Positions 1 to 8,498 of a stretch of 64,000 nucleotides of DNA are shown one piece after another. This DNA is from an uncultured Bacteroidaceae bacterium (GTDB lineage: Bacteria > Bacteroidota > Bacteroidia > Bacteroidales > Bacteroidaceae). Position 1 is the stretch's first letter, and every line of letters starts with the position of its first letter. Where the stretch lies: positions 50,251 through 114,250 of the forward strand of contig CAJOLR010000002.1 in assembly GCA_905235565.1 (NCBI GenBank). Direction: 5' to 3'. The position numbers were made by a program, and so were the translations under genes. Under the pieces are notes generated by a model, which searched no databases, was not told the origin of the DNA, and saw nothing but the letters and a program-made list of their open reading frames with translations.

Positions 1-15
1 AACCGTAAAGCCTGA
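1..15 (+). CDS. Possible last codons of the gene upstream of rnfA
   Basis: Read in frame 1 the first 15 bases give Asn-Arg-Lys-Ala and a TGA stop, five bases before the rnfA start. In Rnf operons rnfE usually lies directly before rnfA, so this may be the rnfE end. Four codons cannot prove it; the assignment is from gene order only. Confidence 0.3.
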   Translation, partial: NRKA

Positions 16-20
16 ACACT

Positions 21-641
21 ATGGAATATTTTCTGATTTTTATAGCTGCTATATTTGTCAATAATATAGTTCTCTCCCAGTTCCTGGGCATATGTCCGTT
101 CCTGGGCGTTTCCAAGAAGATCAGTACCGCCGCCGGTATGGGCCTGGCAGTAACGTTTGTGCTTACGGTTGCGGTAATCGTTACCTATTCATTGCAGAAA
201 TGGGTGCTTGACCCATATGGTCTGGGCTATCTGCAGACCATCCTGTTCATCCTGGTGATAGCAGGTCTGGTACAGATGCTGGAGATGGTGCTTAAGAAAG
301 TATCTCCGTCACTTTATCAGGCTCTGGGTATATTCCTTCCGCTTATTACCACCAACTGCTGCATCCTGGGCGTATCCATCCTGGTGGCCAATACCACATA
401 TAACGCTCAGGGGCTGGAGCCTAACCTGCTTACAGGTGTTGTTTACGCATTCGCCACATCGATAGGTTTCGCTCTTGCCCTGATAATATTTGCAGGCATA
501 CGTGAGCAGCTGGCACGGGTGCGCGTACCCAAGAGCATGGAGGGTATGGCTATCGCCCTGATCACAGCCGGTCTGCTGGCACTGGCATTCATGGGATTCA
601 GCGGCGTGGATCACGGCATTGCCGTTGCTGCAGGACTTTAA
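21..641 (+). CDS. rnfA: Electron transport complex subunit RnfA (RsxA)
   Basis: Inner-membrane subunit of the Rnf complex, which couples ferredoxin:NAD oxidoreduction to ion transport. The 206-residue protein is almost wholly hydrophobic with about six membrane segments. Its opening (MEYFLIFIAAIFVNN) and the half-helix motif FLGICPFLG, with Cys25, are typical of RnfA/NqrE, as is LITTNCCILG with Cys113 and Cys114. In this family one cysteine from each half-helix helps RnfA and RnfE hold an intramembrane iron-sulfur centre. It is about ten residues longer than usual, at the C-terminus. As the usual last gene of rnfBCDGEA it implies the rest of the complex just left of the window. The next gene, a flavoprotein, starts 12 bases after the stop and is probably co-transcribed. 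Confidence 0.95.
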   Translation: MEYFLIFIAAIFVNNIVLSQFLGICPFLGVSKKISTAAGMGLAVTFVLTVAVIVTYSLQKWVLDPYGLGYLQTILFILVIAGLVQMLEMVLKKVSPSLYQALGIFLPLITTNCCILGVSILVANTTYNAQGLEPNLLTGVVYAFATSIGFALALIIFAGIREQLARVRVPKSMEGMAIALITAGLLALAFMGFSGVDHGIAVAAGL

Positions 642-653
642 TTCTTTTAATAT

Positions 654-3248
654 ATGAGAATATCAAAAGTTTGTTTTCCAGTTTTTGCAATGTTGGTGGC
701 TGCCTGCGGAGGTGGTGCACCGAGTGACGGAACTCAGTTGGCTAACGGCAAATACAGTGCCGATGCCCTTAACGTTGAGAGTACAATAACCGCTACAGTG
801 ACCGTAAAAGGTCACAGGATTGCCGCTGTATCCGTTAAGGATAACGGCAATACATACGCACAGTACACATCGCCATACACCGTTGTTCCCAAAAGGATAG
901 TCGAGGCCCAGAGCACCGATGTTGACGGCGTTACTGGTGCCACATATTCATCGGATGCAGTAAAGAAGGCAGTGGATCTGGCTCTTGCCCAGGCCCGCGG
1001 CGAGAAACCTGTACCGGCCAAGAATGCAGCCCTTGGCTTTACTCCGGGTACATACACAGGCAGCGGTAAGGGTTACGGCGGTCAGGTTCAGGCCCGCGTG
1101 ACATTCAGCGAGACCGGAATTACCGATATCCGTGTGGGTCAGCAGCGCGAGACCGCCCATGTGGGTGATGTGGCACTGCAGACTCTGCCGCAAAAGATCA
1201 TCGCAGCCAACGGACTTGGTGTTGACGCCGTAACAGGTGCCACAATGTCAAGTTTCGGCCTTAAGGAGGCCGTTCTGGATGCAGCTGACCAGGCTGGCGT
1301 TACCAATCGTAAGGCTTTCATTGACAATAGCGTAAAGGTTGAGCCGGGCGCTCCCGTGGATGATACCTGGGATATAGTGATAATAGGAGGCGGTGGTGCC
1401 GGACTCTGTGCCGGAGCACAGGCTGCCCAGGACGGAAACACTGTCCTTATCATAGAGAAGAACGCAGAACTGGGCGGTAACACTCTGGTATCAGGCGGAG
1501 TCTATCAGTCTGTTGACCACAGTCTGGTTTGGGATATCAACAACCCCACAGCCACCAGCGCCAAGGGATTTGACGGCAGGATGCACAACAAGGTCCGTGC
1601 TACAGTAGGTTGCGTAAATGACCTTAAGGTTATCTATAACTGGAGCGAGGAGCCGTTTGATGCATCATACTACAAGGATCATGAGTTTGTGGCCGGCGAT
1701 ATAGTTGAACTCTCCAAACATGGCGTACATCCCGAATATCTCCAGACCTTGAAGGACCTTAAGAAAGAGATAAAGGCTTATCTGGCTTATGCCGAGCCTC
1801 AGCTGGCCAAGGGTACCCCCGAGAATCAGCTGATGCTGTTCTCAACCACCAACCTGCACATATTCCAGACCTATTACGGCGGCCTACGCCAGAATACAGC
1901 CAAGGATGAGTGGATATACGGAGAGTATCCGTTGGTAAAACAGTTTATTGAAGAGGGCGAGCAGCTCAAACCCTGGCTCATGCAGATGGGCGTAGGCTTC
2001 AGTGACAGCCAGTCAACACTGGTGGGAGCCCTGTGGTATCGCGGCAACACCATGAACGGTTGCACCACCGATGCCGACGGTGACGGTACAACAGAGCGTT
2101 ATCAGGGCAACTGGGGATCATACGTAATGGCTCCTCTGGCAGTAGTGAACAATGCCGATAATCACAACCGTGTGATGCGTGAGACCAGCGCCAATGAACT
2201 TATCTTTGAGAACGGCCGTGTAACAGGCGTCAAGGCCAAGATGGCCGATGGCACTCAGGTTACCGCTCATGCCAGGAAGGGTGTCATCATAGCTACCGGC
2301 GGATATGCCGCAAACATACAGAAAGTGCTCAAGACCAACAAGTACTGGTCCAGACAATATCTATCACCCAACATAGGCACCACCAACCGTTCGTCACTGC
2401 GCGGTGACGGTATCGATATGGCACAGAAGATTGGTGCCGCAACGGTAGGCGAGGGCTATACCCAACTCATGCCTCTGGCTTATATTGCTGACGGCGCTAT
2501 CGCATTCGGCGGTGTTGAGAACGCCGTGTTCATCAGCACCAAAACAGGTAAGCGTTATGTGGATGAGTGCTCTGAGCGTGATGTGCTGTCACTTAACGGA
2601 TTCAAGAACGGAATAGACCTGGAGGGCCGTCACGGAGTATATTTCTACATCACTCCCGGCTTTGGCGGATTCGGTGGCGGATTCGGCGGATTTGGCGGAG
2701 GCGGTTTCGGAGGCTTCGGAGGCGGTTTTGGCGGTGGTGCCAATGCCAATGCATCGGCTGCGGCTCCTGCACGCCGTTTCAACGGCCGTGACTGGAGCGG
2801 TAAGGCATCCGAACTTCCTGAACTGTTTGATGAACTGGGCATAAAGCTTGATGCCGAGGTGGTTAAGAACAGTATCCGTGAGTATGATATGGCTGTTATG
2901 GAAGGCCGTGAGCCTGCTCCTGTAGGCAAGCGTCACGCAACCGGTATCATAGGCTCGGCACGTCGCGGTGCCGACGGCAAGTATGACACGTCAACCTACA
3001 ACATTGACGATGCCAACCTGTCAATCCGCGTGCTGGCTCCGTCTACCCACCACACCATGGGTGGTCTTAAGATTGACCTGGACCGCCGCGTCCTGGATGA
3101 GAACGGCAAGGCCATACCCGGACTCTATGCAGCAGGCGAGGTAACAGGCGGATTCTTCGGAGGCAACCGTCTGGGAGGCAACGCCCTTACCGAGTGCATG
3201 GCATCTGGCCGCATTGCCGCCAAGGGCATAGAGAAGGATAATAAATGA
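654..3248 (+). CDS. Lipoprotein flavoenzyme: two FMN-binding domains plus fumarate reductase-type FAD domain
   Basis: Predicted extracytoplasmic reductase of the flavocytochrome c, fumarate or urocanate reductase family, 864 residues. The N-terminus is a lipoprotein signal ending in the lipobox LVAAC (Cys18). Two FMN-bind domains follow, with flavinylation motifs DGVTGATYSS (91-100) and DAVTGATMSS (191-200); the threonines at 97 and 197 are the expected covalent FMN sites made by ApbE. The FAD domain starts with the dinucleotide fold IVIIGGGGAGLCAG (241-254) and ends with HHTMGGL and GGNRLGGNALTECMASGRIA, both typical. There are no haem CxxCH motifs, so electrons probably enter through FMN. 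A 27-residue Gly/Phe tract interrupts the capping region at 669-695. Position behind rnfA suggests Rnf as electron source; the acceptor cannot be read from sequence. Its stop overlaps the ispE start (ATGA). Confidence 0.88.
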   Translation: MRISKVCFPVFAMLVAACGGGAPSDGTQLANGKYSADALNVESTITATVTVKGHRIAAVSVKDNGNTYAQYTSPYTVVPKRIVEAQSTDVDGVTGATYSSDAVKKAVDLALAQARGEKPVPAKNAALGFTPGTYTGSGKGYGGQVQARVTFSETGITDIRVGQQRETAHVGDVALQTLPQKIIAANGLGVDAVTGATMSSFGLKEAVLDAADQAGVTNRKAFIDNSVKVEPGAPVDDTWDIVIIGGGGAGLCAGAQAAQDGNTVLIIEKNAELGGNTLVSGGVYQSVDHSLVWDINNPTATSAKGFDGRMHNKVRATVGCVNDLKVIYNWSEEPFDASYYKDHEFVAGDIVELSKHGVHPEYLQTLKDLKKEIKAYLAYAEPQLAKGTPENQLMLFSTTNLHIFQTYYGGLRQNTAKDEWIYGEYPLVKQFIEEGEQLKPWLMQMGVGFSDSQSTLVGALWYRGNTMNGCTTDADGDGTTERYQGNWGSYVMAPLAVVNNADNHNRVMRETSANELIFENGRVTGVKAKMADGTQVTAHARKGVIIATGGYAANIQKVLKTNKYWSRQYLSPNIGTTNRSSLRGDGIDMAQKIGAATVGEGYTQLMPLAYIADGAIAFGGVENAVFISTKTGKRYVDECSERDVLSLNGFKNGIDLEGRHGVYFYITPGFGGFGGGFGGFGGGGFGGFGGGFGGGANANASAAAPARRFNGRDWSGKASELPELFDELGIKLDAEVVKNSIREYDMAVMEGREPAPVGKRHATGIIGSARRGADGKYDTSTYNIDDANLSIRVLAPSTHHTMGGLKIDLDRRVLDENGKAIPGLYAAGEVTGGFFGGNRLGGNALTECMASGRIAAKGIEKDNK
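2658..2738 (+). repeat. In-frame Gly/Phe-coding repeat inside the flavoprotein gene
   Basis: About 81 bases of imperfect GGCGGATTCGG-like units encode residues 669-695 of the flavoprotein, made only of glycine and phenylalanine (units GF, GGF, GGGF), followed by an Ala/Asn-rich linker. The units are 6, 9 or 12 bases, so slippage would change length without breaking the frame. Confidence 0.85.
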
Positions 3249-4165
3249 TTACATTCCCCAACGCTAAGATAAACATAGGACTCAATGTCGTGGCCAAACG
3301 CACAGACGGCTACCACGACATTGAGACTGTGTTCTATCCGGTGCTGCTGCAGGATGCGCTGGAGATTAAGCCTATGCGCACGCTTGATCCCACACAGTTG
3401 CGTAAGCGTCTTGAGGCGGGCCTGCTGGTTCAGCCCGATGACGTTTTCATGCCTTACCGCCTTTTCCCCAAGAAAGAGGACATACCCTGCTGCTCTTTGG
3501 AGATTACAGGCAATGATTTTCCCTTTAAGGCGGCCGACAACCTTGTGGTCAAGGCTTATCTTATGTTGCAGCAGGATTTTGACCTGCCGTCAATAGACAT
3601 TAAACTGCACAAGCATATACCGTCCGGCGCCGGCCTGGGCGGGGGGTCATCGGACTGCGCGTTCATGATAAGCCTTCTTAACCGTCGGTTCAACCTGCGT
3701 ATGCGTGATGTCATGATGGAGCGCTACGCTGCAAAGTTGGGTTCGGACTGTGCATTCTTTATTACAAACACCCCATCGCTGGCTACGGGCAGGGGTGAGA
3801 TACTCAATCCCATAAGCCTGTCACTCAAAGGCTACACAATCCTTCTGGTCAAGCCTGATGTGTCGGTAAGTACGGCCGAAGCATATGCTTCACTTACTCC
3901 AAAACGTCCCGAGATTCCGCTTGAGGAGGCAATCAAGCGCCCGGTGTCTGAGTGGAAAAATTGTGTTTTCAATGATTTTGAGACCACAGTCTTTGCCAAG
4001 TATCCTCTTTTGGCCGATATCAAACAGAAACTCTACTCAATGGGTGCAGTCTACGCCTCAATGTCCGGCTCCGGCTCCACCATCTACGGCCTGTTCCGTA
4101 AACCGCTGGACGCTCCTGCCGACTTGTTCCCCGACATGTTCTGCTGCCAGCGGGAGATGGCTTGA
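3245..4165 (+). CDS. ispE: 4-diphosphocytidyl-2-C-methyl-D-erythritol kinase
   Basis: Phosphorylates CDP-methylerythritol at the 2-hydroxyl in the non-mevalonate isoprenoid pathway; a cytoplasmic GHMP kinase. The opening NAKINIGLNV (with Lys8) and RTDGYHDIETVF are IspE hallmarks. The ATP-binding glycine loop PSGAGLGGGSSD spans 126-137, with Asp137 the likely catalytic base. The C-terminal GHMP motif ASMSGSGSTIYGLF is present. At 306 residues it is some 20 longer than the E. coli enzyme, through a cysteine-containing insert near residues 60-80. The start overlaps the preceding stop by four bases, so the two genes are translationally coupled although their functions differ. A hairpin terminator follows. 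Confidence 0.95.
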   Translation: MITFPNAKINIGLNVVAKRTDGYHDIETVFYPVLLQDALEIKPMRTLDPTQLRKRLEAGLLVQPDDVFMPYRLFPKKEDIPCCSLEITGNDFPFKAADNLVVKAYLMLQQDFDLPSIDIKLHKHIPSGAGLGGGSSDCAFMISLLNRRFNLRMRDVMMERYAAKLGSDCAFFITNTPSLATGRGEILNPISLSLKGYTILLVKPDVSVSTAEAYASLTPKRPEIPLEEAIKRPVSEWKNCVFNDFETTVFAKYPLLADIKQKLYSMGAVYASMSGSGSTIYGLFRKPLDAPADLFPDMFCCQREMA

Positions 4166-4195
4166 CTGTTGAAAACGCGGGGAAAAGTATAGTTG

Positions 4196-4233
4196 GCGGT
4201 TTGCCTGATGCTGACGGCAAACCGCTAATTTTG
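4196..4233 (+). terminator. Rho-independent terminator after ispE
   Basis: A perfect 10-base-pair stem (GCGGTTTGCC with GGCAAACCGC) and a 10-base loop, followed by TAATTTTG. The tail doubles as the next promoter's -7 box. Confidence 0.75.
4200..4233 (+). promoter_or_regulatory. Predicted dnaB promoter
   Basis: The -7 box TAATTTTG lies at 4226-4233, 20 bases before the dnaB start. A TTTG at 4200-4203 could be the -33 box but is 22 bases away and lies in the terminator stem. Confidence 0.55.
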
Positions 4234-4253
4234 TATCTGCAATTAAGAACGAT

Positions 4254-5765
4254 ATGGCAGATTCCAGAACAAGAACCCGCAGCACACGCACCAACACCGA
4301 CGGCATTGTACTCAATCACCTTCAGCCTCAGTCTCTGGAGCTTGAGGAGGCAGTGATTGGCGCATTGATGATTGAGCAGGATGCATTCCCAAAAGTCAGT
4401 GATATAGTCAAGAAGGAGTCATTCTACGATCACCGCCATCAGGTGATTTATGAGGCTGTGGCCAATCTGTCACTTGGTCAGCGTCCCATTGACATCCTGA
4501 CTGTGACCGAGCAGCTCAAGAGCAACGGCACGCTTGATGAGGCTGGCGGTCCTCTTTATGTTACCCAGCTGGCCGGCAAGGTAACTTCATCGGCACATAT
4601 TGAGTATCACGCCCGTATCATTGCCCAAAAAGCCATGGCGCGCGAGCTTATTACATTTACAAGTGAGATACAGACCGAAGCTTTTGACGATACGACCGAT
4701 ATCTCCGAACTGTTGGGAGAGGCCGAGAACAAGCTGTTCCAGATAGCTCACCGTAATGTAAAAAAGGATTTTGCATCGATAGACGTGGTGCTTCAGGAGT
4801 CTGTAAACCGTATCCGTACCGCTGCACAGCGTGCCGAGGGTATGAGCGGACTGGCCAGCGGATTCAATGACCTGGACAACATCACTTCCGGTTGGCAGAA
4901 ATCGGACCTTATTATCCTTGCCGCACGCCCTGCCATGGGTAAGACTGCATTTGCCCTGTCAATGGCCAAGAACATTGCTGTCAACAATGAGCATCCGGTG
5001 GCACTCTTCTCACTTGAAATGAGCAATGTCCAGTTGGTAAACCGCTTGATTTCCAGCGTATGTGAGATACCGGGCAATAAACTTCGTGACGGTCGTCTTG
5101 CCCCTTATGAGTGGAGTATTCTGGACAGTAAGATAAATGCCCTGCAGAGCGCACCTATTTATCTTGATGATACGCCTTCGTTGTCCATTACTGAATTCCG
5201 GACCAAGGCTATACGCCTTAAGCAGGAGCATCAGGTTGAACTTATAATAATAGACTATCTGCAGCTTATGAACGCCAGCGGAATCCGGTTCGGAAACCGT
5301 CAGGAGGAGATAAGCACCATATCGCGTAACCTCAAGGGTATTGCCAAGGAACTGGATATCCCTATCATAGCCCTGTCTCAGCTGAACCGTGGCGTTGAGG
5401 GCCGAGAGGGCTATGAGGGTAAGCGTCCGCAGCTGAGTGACCTGCGTGAGTCCGGTGCCATTGAGCAGGATGCCGATATAGTTTGCTTCATCCATCGCCC
5501 GGAGTACTACAAGATCTATGAGGACAACAACCACAATGACCTGCACGGCATAGCCGAGATCATCATCGCCAAGCACCGTAACGGCGGAGTGGGTGATGTA
5601 CGTCTGTCATTCCGCAGCGACCTGGCACTCTTTGATAACATCGGCACCGGGGAGTCTGTAGCCGGAGGCCGCAAGGGCAGTGTCAAACGTTCCAAAATGA
5701 ATGACGAACCCATTCCCGCCGATCCGCTTGATTCCGCCCCCGACATGGGTGACGCTCCCTTCTGA
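4254..5765 (+). CDS. dnaB: Replicative DNA helicase DnaB
   Basis: Hexameric 5'-3' helicase that unwinds DNA ahead of the replisome. The 503-residue protein has the N-terminal helical domain beginning at HLQPQSLELEEAVIGAL and a RecA-like C-terminal domain. The Walker A motif ARPAMGKTAF ends near residue 231, and SLEMSNVQLVNRL, IIIDYLQLM (Walker B) and the arginine-finger region SQLNRGVEGR are all present, as is the C-terminal signature IIAKHRNGGVGDV. The start was taken 14 or so bases after the expected transcription start. The N-terminal 20 residues are Arg/Thr-rich and not conserved in the family. No intein is present at the usual Walker A insertion site. Confidence 0.97.
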   Translation: MADSRTRTRSTRTNTDGIVLNHLQPQSLELEEAVIGALMIEQDAFPKVSDIVKKESFYDHRHQVIYEAVANLSLGQRPIDILTVTEQLKSNGTLDEAGGPLYVTQLAGKVTSSAHIEYHARIIAQKAMARELITFTSEIQTEAFDDTTDISELLGEAENKLFQIAHRNVKKDFASIDVVLQESVNRIRTAAQRAEGMSGLASGFNDLDNITSGWQKSDLIILAARPAMGKTAFALSMAKNIAVNNEHPVALFSLEMSNVQLVNRLISSVCEIPGNKLRDGRLAPYEWSILDSKINALQSAPIYLDDTPSLSITEFRTKAIRLKQEHQVELIIIDYLQLMNASGIRFGNRQEEISTISRNLKGIAKELDIPIIALSQLNRGVEGREGYEGKRPQLSDLRESGAIEQDADIVCFIHRPEYYKIYEDNNHNDLHGIAEIIIAKHRNGGVGDVRLSFRSDLALFDNIGTGESVAGGRKGSVKRSKMNDEPIPADPLDSAPDMGDAPF

Positions 5766-5767
5766 CG

Positions 5768-5932
5768 GAGCCGGTTCCTCCCGTGTAAATTTTGGGGCAT
5801 AGGTATAGGAAACCATAGCCGCCCGTGGGTTTGTGAACGGGAGGGGCCCGCTCCGAAGGAGTGGGAGGGATAGCGCGAAGCGCGTAGTTTCAGATACCTA
5901 TGCCCCAAAATTTACACGGGAGGAATCGGCTC
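5768..5932. repeat. 165-base inverted-repeat element (39-base arms), possible MITE or structured RNA
   Basis: The arms at 5768-5806 and 5894-5932 are reverse complements over 39 bases except for one position (5774 against 5926), which would be a G-U pair in RNA. The 87-base interior has its own small hairpins: CCCGT/ACGGG near 5822-5841, CTCC-GAA-GGAG near 5851-5861 and GCGC-GAA-GCGC near 5873-5883. No open frame or clear target-site duplication is visible. It fills nearly all of the dnaB-pheT gap. It may be a miniature inverted-repeat element, a REP-like unit or a strong bidirectional terminator. No second copy was seen in the window. Confidence 0.85.
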
Positions 5933-5949
5933 TATTATGTTCTTTTTTG

Positions 5950-5957
5950 TAACTTTG
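5950..5957 (+). promoter_or_regulatory. Predicted pheT promoter (-7 box)
   Basis: TAACTTTG, 25 bases before the pheT start and 17 bases after the inverted-repeat element. No clear -33 box. Confidence 0.55.
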
Positions 5958-5982
5958 CAGTTTGAAAAAGAAATAGTGTTTT

Positions 5983-8478
5983 ATGAACGTTTCATATAAG
6001 TGGCTCAAGGAGTATGTTGACTTTGATCTGACCCCTGATGAGGTGGCTGCAGCCCTTACATCGGTAGGTCTCGAGGTCGATGGAGTAGAGGAGGTTCAGT
6101 CTGTCAAGGGCGGACTCAAGGATATTGTTGTAGGTGAGGTCCTCACATGCGTGGAGCATCCCAATTCGGACCATCTGCATGTAACCACTGTCAACCAGGG
6201 CAGTGGCGATCCCGTGCAGATAGTATGCGGTGCACCCAATGTGGCAGCAGGCCAGAAGGTGGTGGTGGCAACCCTGGGCGCCAAGATTTATGAGGGCGAC
6301 GAGAGCTTTACCATCAAGCCTTCAAAACTGCGTGGCGTAGAGTCTCAGGGCATGCTCTGCTCCGAGAAGGAACTGGGCCTGGGCAATGACCACTCCGGTA
6401 TCATGGTACTTCCGGCCGAAGCCGTTCCCGGCACTCCCGCTGCCGAGTATTTCCATCTGGAGTCTGATTACGTGATTGAGGTGGACATAACTCCCAATCA
6501 CTCCGATGCCTGCTCACACTGGGGCGTTGCCCGCGACTTCTATGCATGGCTGCTTCAGAACGGTTACAAGACAGCTCTGCATCGTCCCGATGTGGATGGA
6601 TTCAAGGTTGATAACCATGACCTGCAGATAGAAATTGACGTTCAGAACACCGAGGCTTGCCCGCGTTATGCCGGCGTAAGCATCAAGGGTGTGACAGTAA
6701 AGGAGAGTCCTGACTGGCTCAAGAACAAGCTCTCCACCATAGGGCTGCACCCCATCAACAATATTGTAGATATCACAAACTACATACTTTTTGCATACGG
6801 TCAGCCGCTGCACAGCTTTGACGCCGATAAGATCAAGGGTGGCAAGGTGGTTGTCAAGACCATGCCCGGTGGTACTCCTTTTGTAACCCTGGACGGCGTG
6901 GAGCGCAAGCTTTCGGAGCGTGACCTGATGATATGCAACGTGGAGGAGCCCATGTGCATGGGCGGCGTGTTCGGCGGTCTGGATTCGGGCATATCGGACT
7001 CAACCGTGAATGTGTTCTTAGAGAGCGCATACTTCCATCCCACATGGATCCGCAAGAGCGCCCGCCGTCATCAGCTCAGCACCGATGCATCGTTCCGCTT
7101 TGAGCGCGGCATTGACCCCAACGGCACCATCTATGCACTCAAGCAGGCTGCAATGATGGTCAAGGAACTGGCAGGCGGTACCATATCAATGGATATCAAG
7201 GATGTTTATCCTTCCAGGATAGAGAACTTCAAGATAGACTTTGAGTTTGACTACGCAGACCGTCTTATCGGCAAGCAGCTTGACCGTATGGTCATGAAAA
7301 GCATTGTTGAGAACCTGGGTATTACAGTTGAGTCTTTCGATAAAAAATCGGGAATGAAGCTCTCCGTTCCTCCATTCCGCGTGGATGTACAGCATCAGTG
7401 CGATGTGGTGGAGGAGATACTCCGTATCTATGGCTACAACAATATAGATTTTGACAAGTCAGTCAAGGCAAGTCTTACCGTTCAGGGTGATGTGGACCGC
7501 TCACACAAGTTGCAGGACCTTGTGTCCGAGCAGTTGGTAGGCTGCGGATTCAACGAGATTCTCAATAATTCACTTACCCGTGCCGCCTATTATGACGGTC
7601 TGGATTGCTGCCCGCCGCAGAAACTGGTGCATGTGATAAACCCGCTCAGTGCCGATCTCAACGTGCTGCGTGAAAACCTGATATTCGGTGGTCTGGAGAG
7701 TCTTTCCCATAATATCCGCCGTCAGAGTTCCGACCTCAGGTTCTTTGAGTTCGGCAAGTGCTACTACTTTGATGCCGCCAAGCGTGAGGCACTCAAGGAG
7801 CCTGGCAAGGACGGCGAGCCTCAGAACCCGCTCCGCGCATACTCCGAGGACTATCGCCTGGGTCTGTGGATTACCGGTAAGCGTGTATCGGGCTCATGGG
7901 CACATGCCGATGAGGAGAACTCGATATATGAGATAAAGGCTCACGTACAGAATATATTCCTGCGTGTGGGTCTGGCACAGAGCGCCATTCAGATTGAGGA
8001 GTTTGAGAATTCCGTATTCAGCACTGCCCTGCGTTACAAACTGCGCTCGGGCAAGACCGTTGCAGAGCTTGGTGTTGTAAGCCGCTCAATGCTCAAACTT
8101 ACCGATATTGACCAGCCGGTTTATTATGCCGATATCAACTGGGACGAACTGCTCAAGGCTACCCGCAAGAACAAGGTAAGTTATGCCGAACTGCCCAAGT
8201 ATCCGGCTGTCCGCCGTGACCTGGCCCTGCTCATAGACAAGGGCGTCAAGTTTGCCGATATAGAGAAACTGGCTTATCAGACAGAGAATAAACTGCTCAA
8301 GGAGGTTACCCTGTTTGACGTATATGAGGGTAAGAACCTGCCTGCAGGCAAGAAGAGTTACGCCGTAAGTTTCCTGCTTCAGGATGAGAGCCAGACACTC
8401 AACGATGTCCAGATAGATAAGGTGATGAACAAGCTTATCCAGACTGTTCAGACCAAACTGGATGCACAACTCCGTTAA
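5983..8478 (+). CDS. pheT: Phenylalanine--tRNA ligase beta subunit
   Basis: Beta chain of the heterotetrameric PheRS. The 831 residues show the full order of domains: B1 (NVSYKWLKEYVDFD), the EMAP/OB tRNA-binding domain (VGEVLTCVEHPNSDHLHV), the B3/4 editing region (EVDITPNHSDACSHWGVARD), B5, the catalytic-like core, and the C-terminal anticodon-binding FDX-ACB domain (ELPKYPAVRRDLALLID). pheS is not in the window, so the subunits are encoded apart here. It sits downstream of the inverted-repeat element with its own promoter and 20 bases ahead of yebC, which is probably in the same transcript. Confidence 0.97.
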   Translation: MNVSYKWLKEYVDFDLTPDEVAAALTSVGLEVDGVEEVQSVKGGLKDIVVGEVLTCVEHPNSDHLHVTTVNQGSGDPVQIVCGAPNVAAGQKVVVATLGAKIYEGDESFTIKPSKLRGVESQGMLCSEKELGLGNDHSGIMVLPAEAVPGTPAAEYFHLESDYVIEVDITPNHSDACSHWGVARDFYAWLLQNGYKTALHRPDVDGFKVDNHDLQIEIDVQNTEACPRYAGVSIKGVTVKESPDWLKNKLSTIGLHPINNIVDITNYILFAYGQPLHSFDADKIKGGKVVVKTMPGGTPFVTLDGVERKLSERDLMICNVEEPMCMGGVFGGLDSGISDSTVNVFLESAYFHPTWIRKSARRHQLSTDASFRFERGIDPNGTIYALKQAAMMVKELAGGTISMDIKDVYPSRIENFKIDFEFDYADRLIGKQLDRMVMKSIVENLGITVESFDKKSGMKLSVPPFRVDVQHQCDVVEEILRIYGYNNIDFDKSVKASLTVQGDVDRSHKLQDLVSEQLVGCGFNEILNNSLTRAAYYDGLDCCPPQKLVHVINPLSADLNVLRENLIFGGLESLSHNIRRQSSDLRFFEFGKCYYFDAAKREALKEPGKDGEPQNPLRAYSEDYRLGLWITGKRVSGSWAHADEENSIYEIKAHVQNIFLRVGLAQSAIQIEEFENSVFSTALRYKLRSGKTVAELGVVSRSMLKLTDIDQPVYYADINWDELLKATRKNKVSYAELPKYPAVRRDLALLIDKGVKFADIEKLAYQTENKLLKEVTLFDVYEGKNLPAGKKSYAVSFLLQDESQTLNDVQIDKVMNKLIQTVQTKLDAQLR

Positions 8479-8498
8479 TAACTAAAACAACACATACA

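Noticed and set aside
5516..5908. 130-residue minus-strand frame covering the inverted-repeat element
   Set aside because: Half of it is antisense to dnaB and the rest is the hairpin; composition is that of a structured repeat, not a protein.
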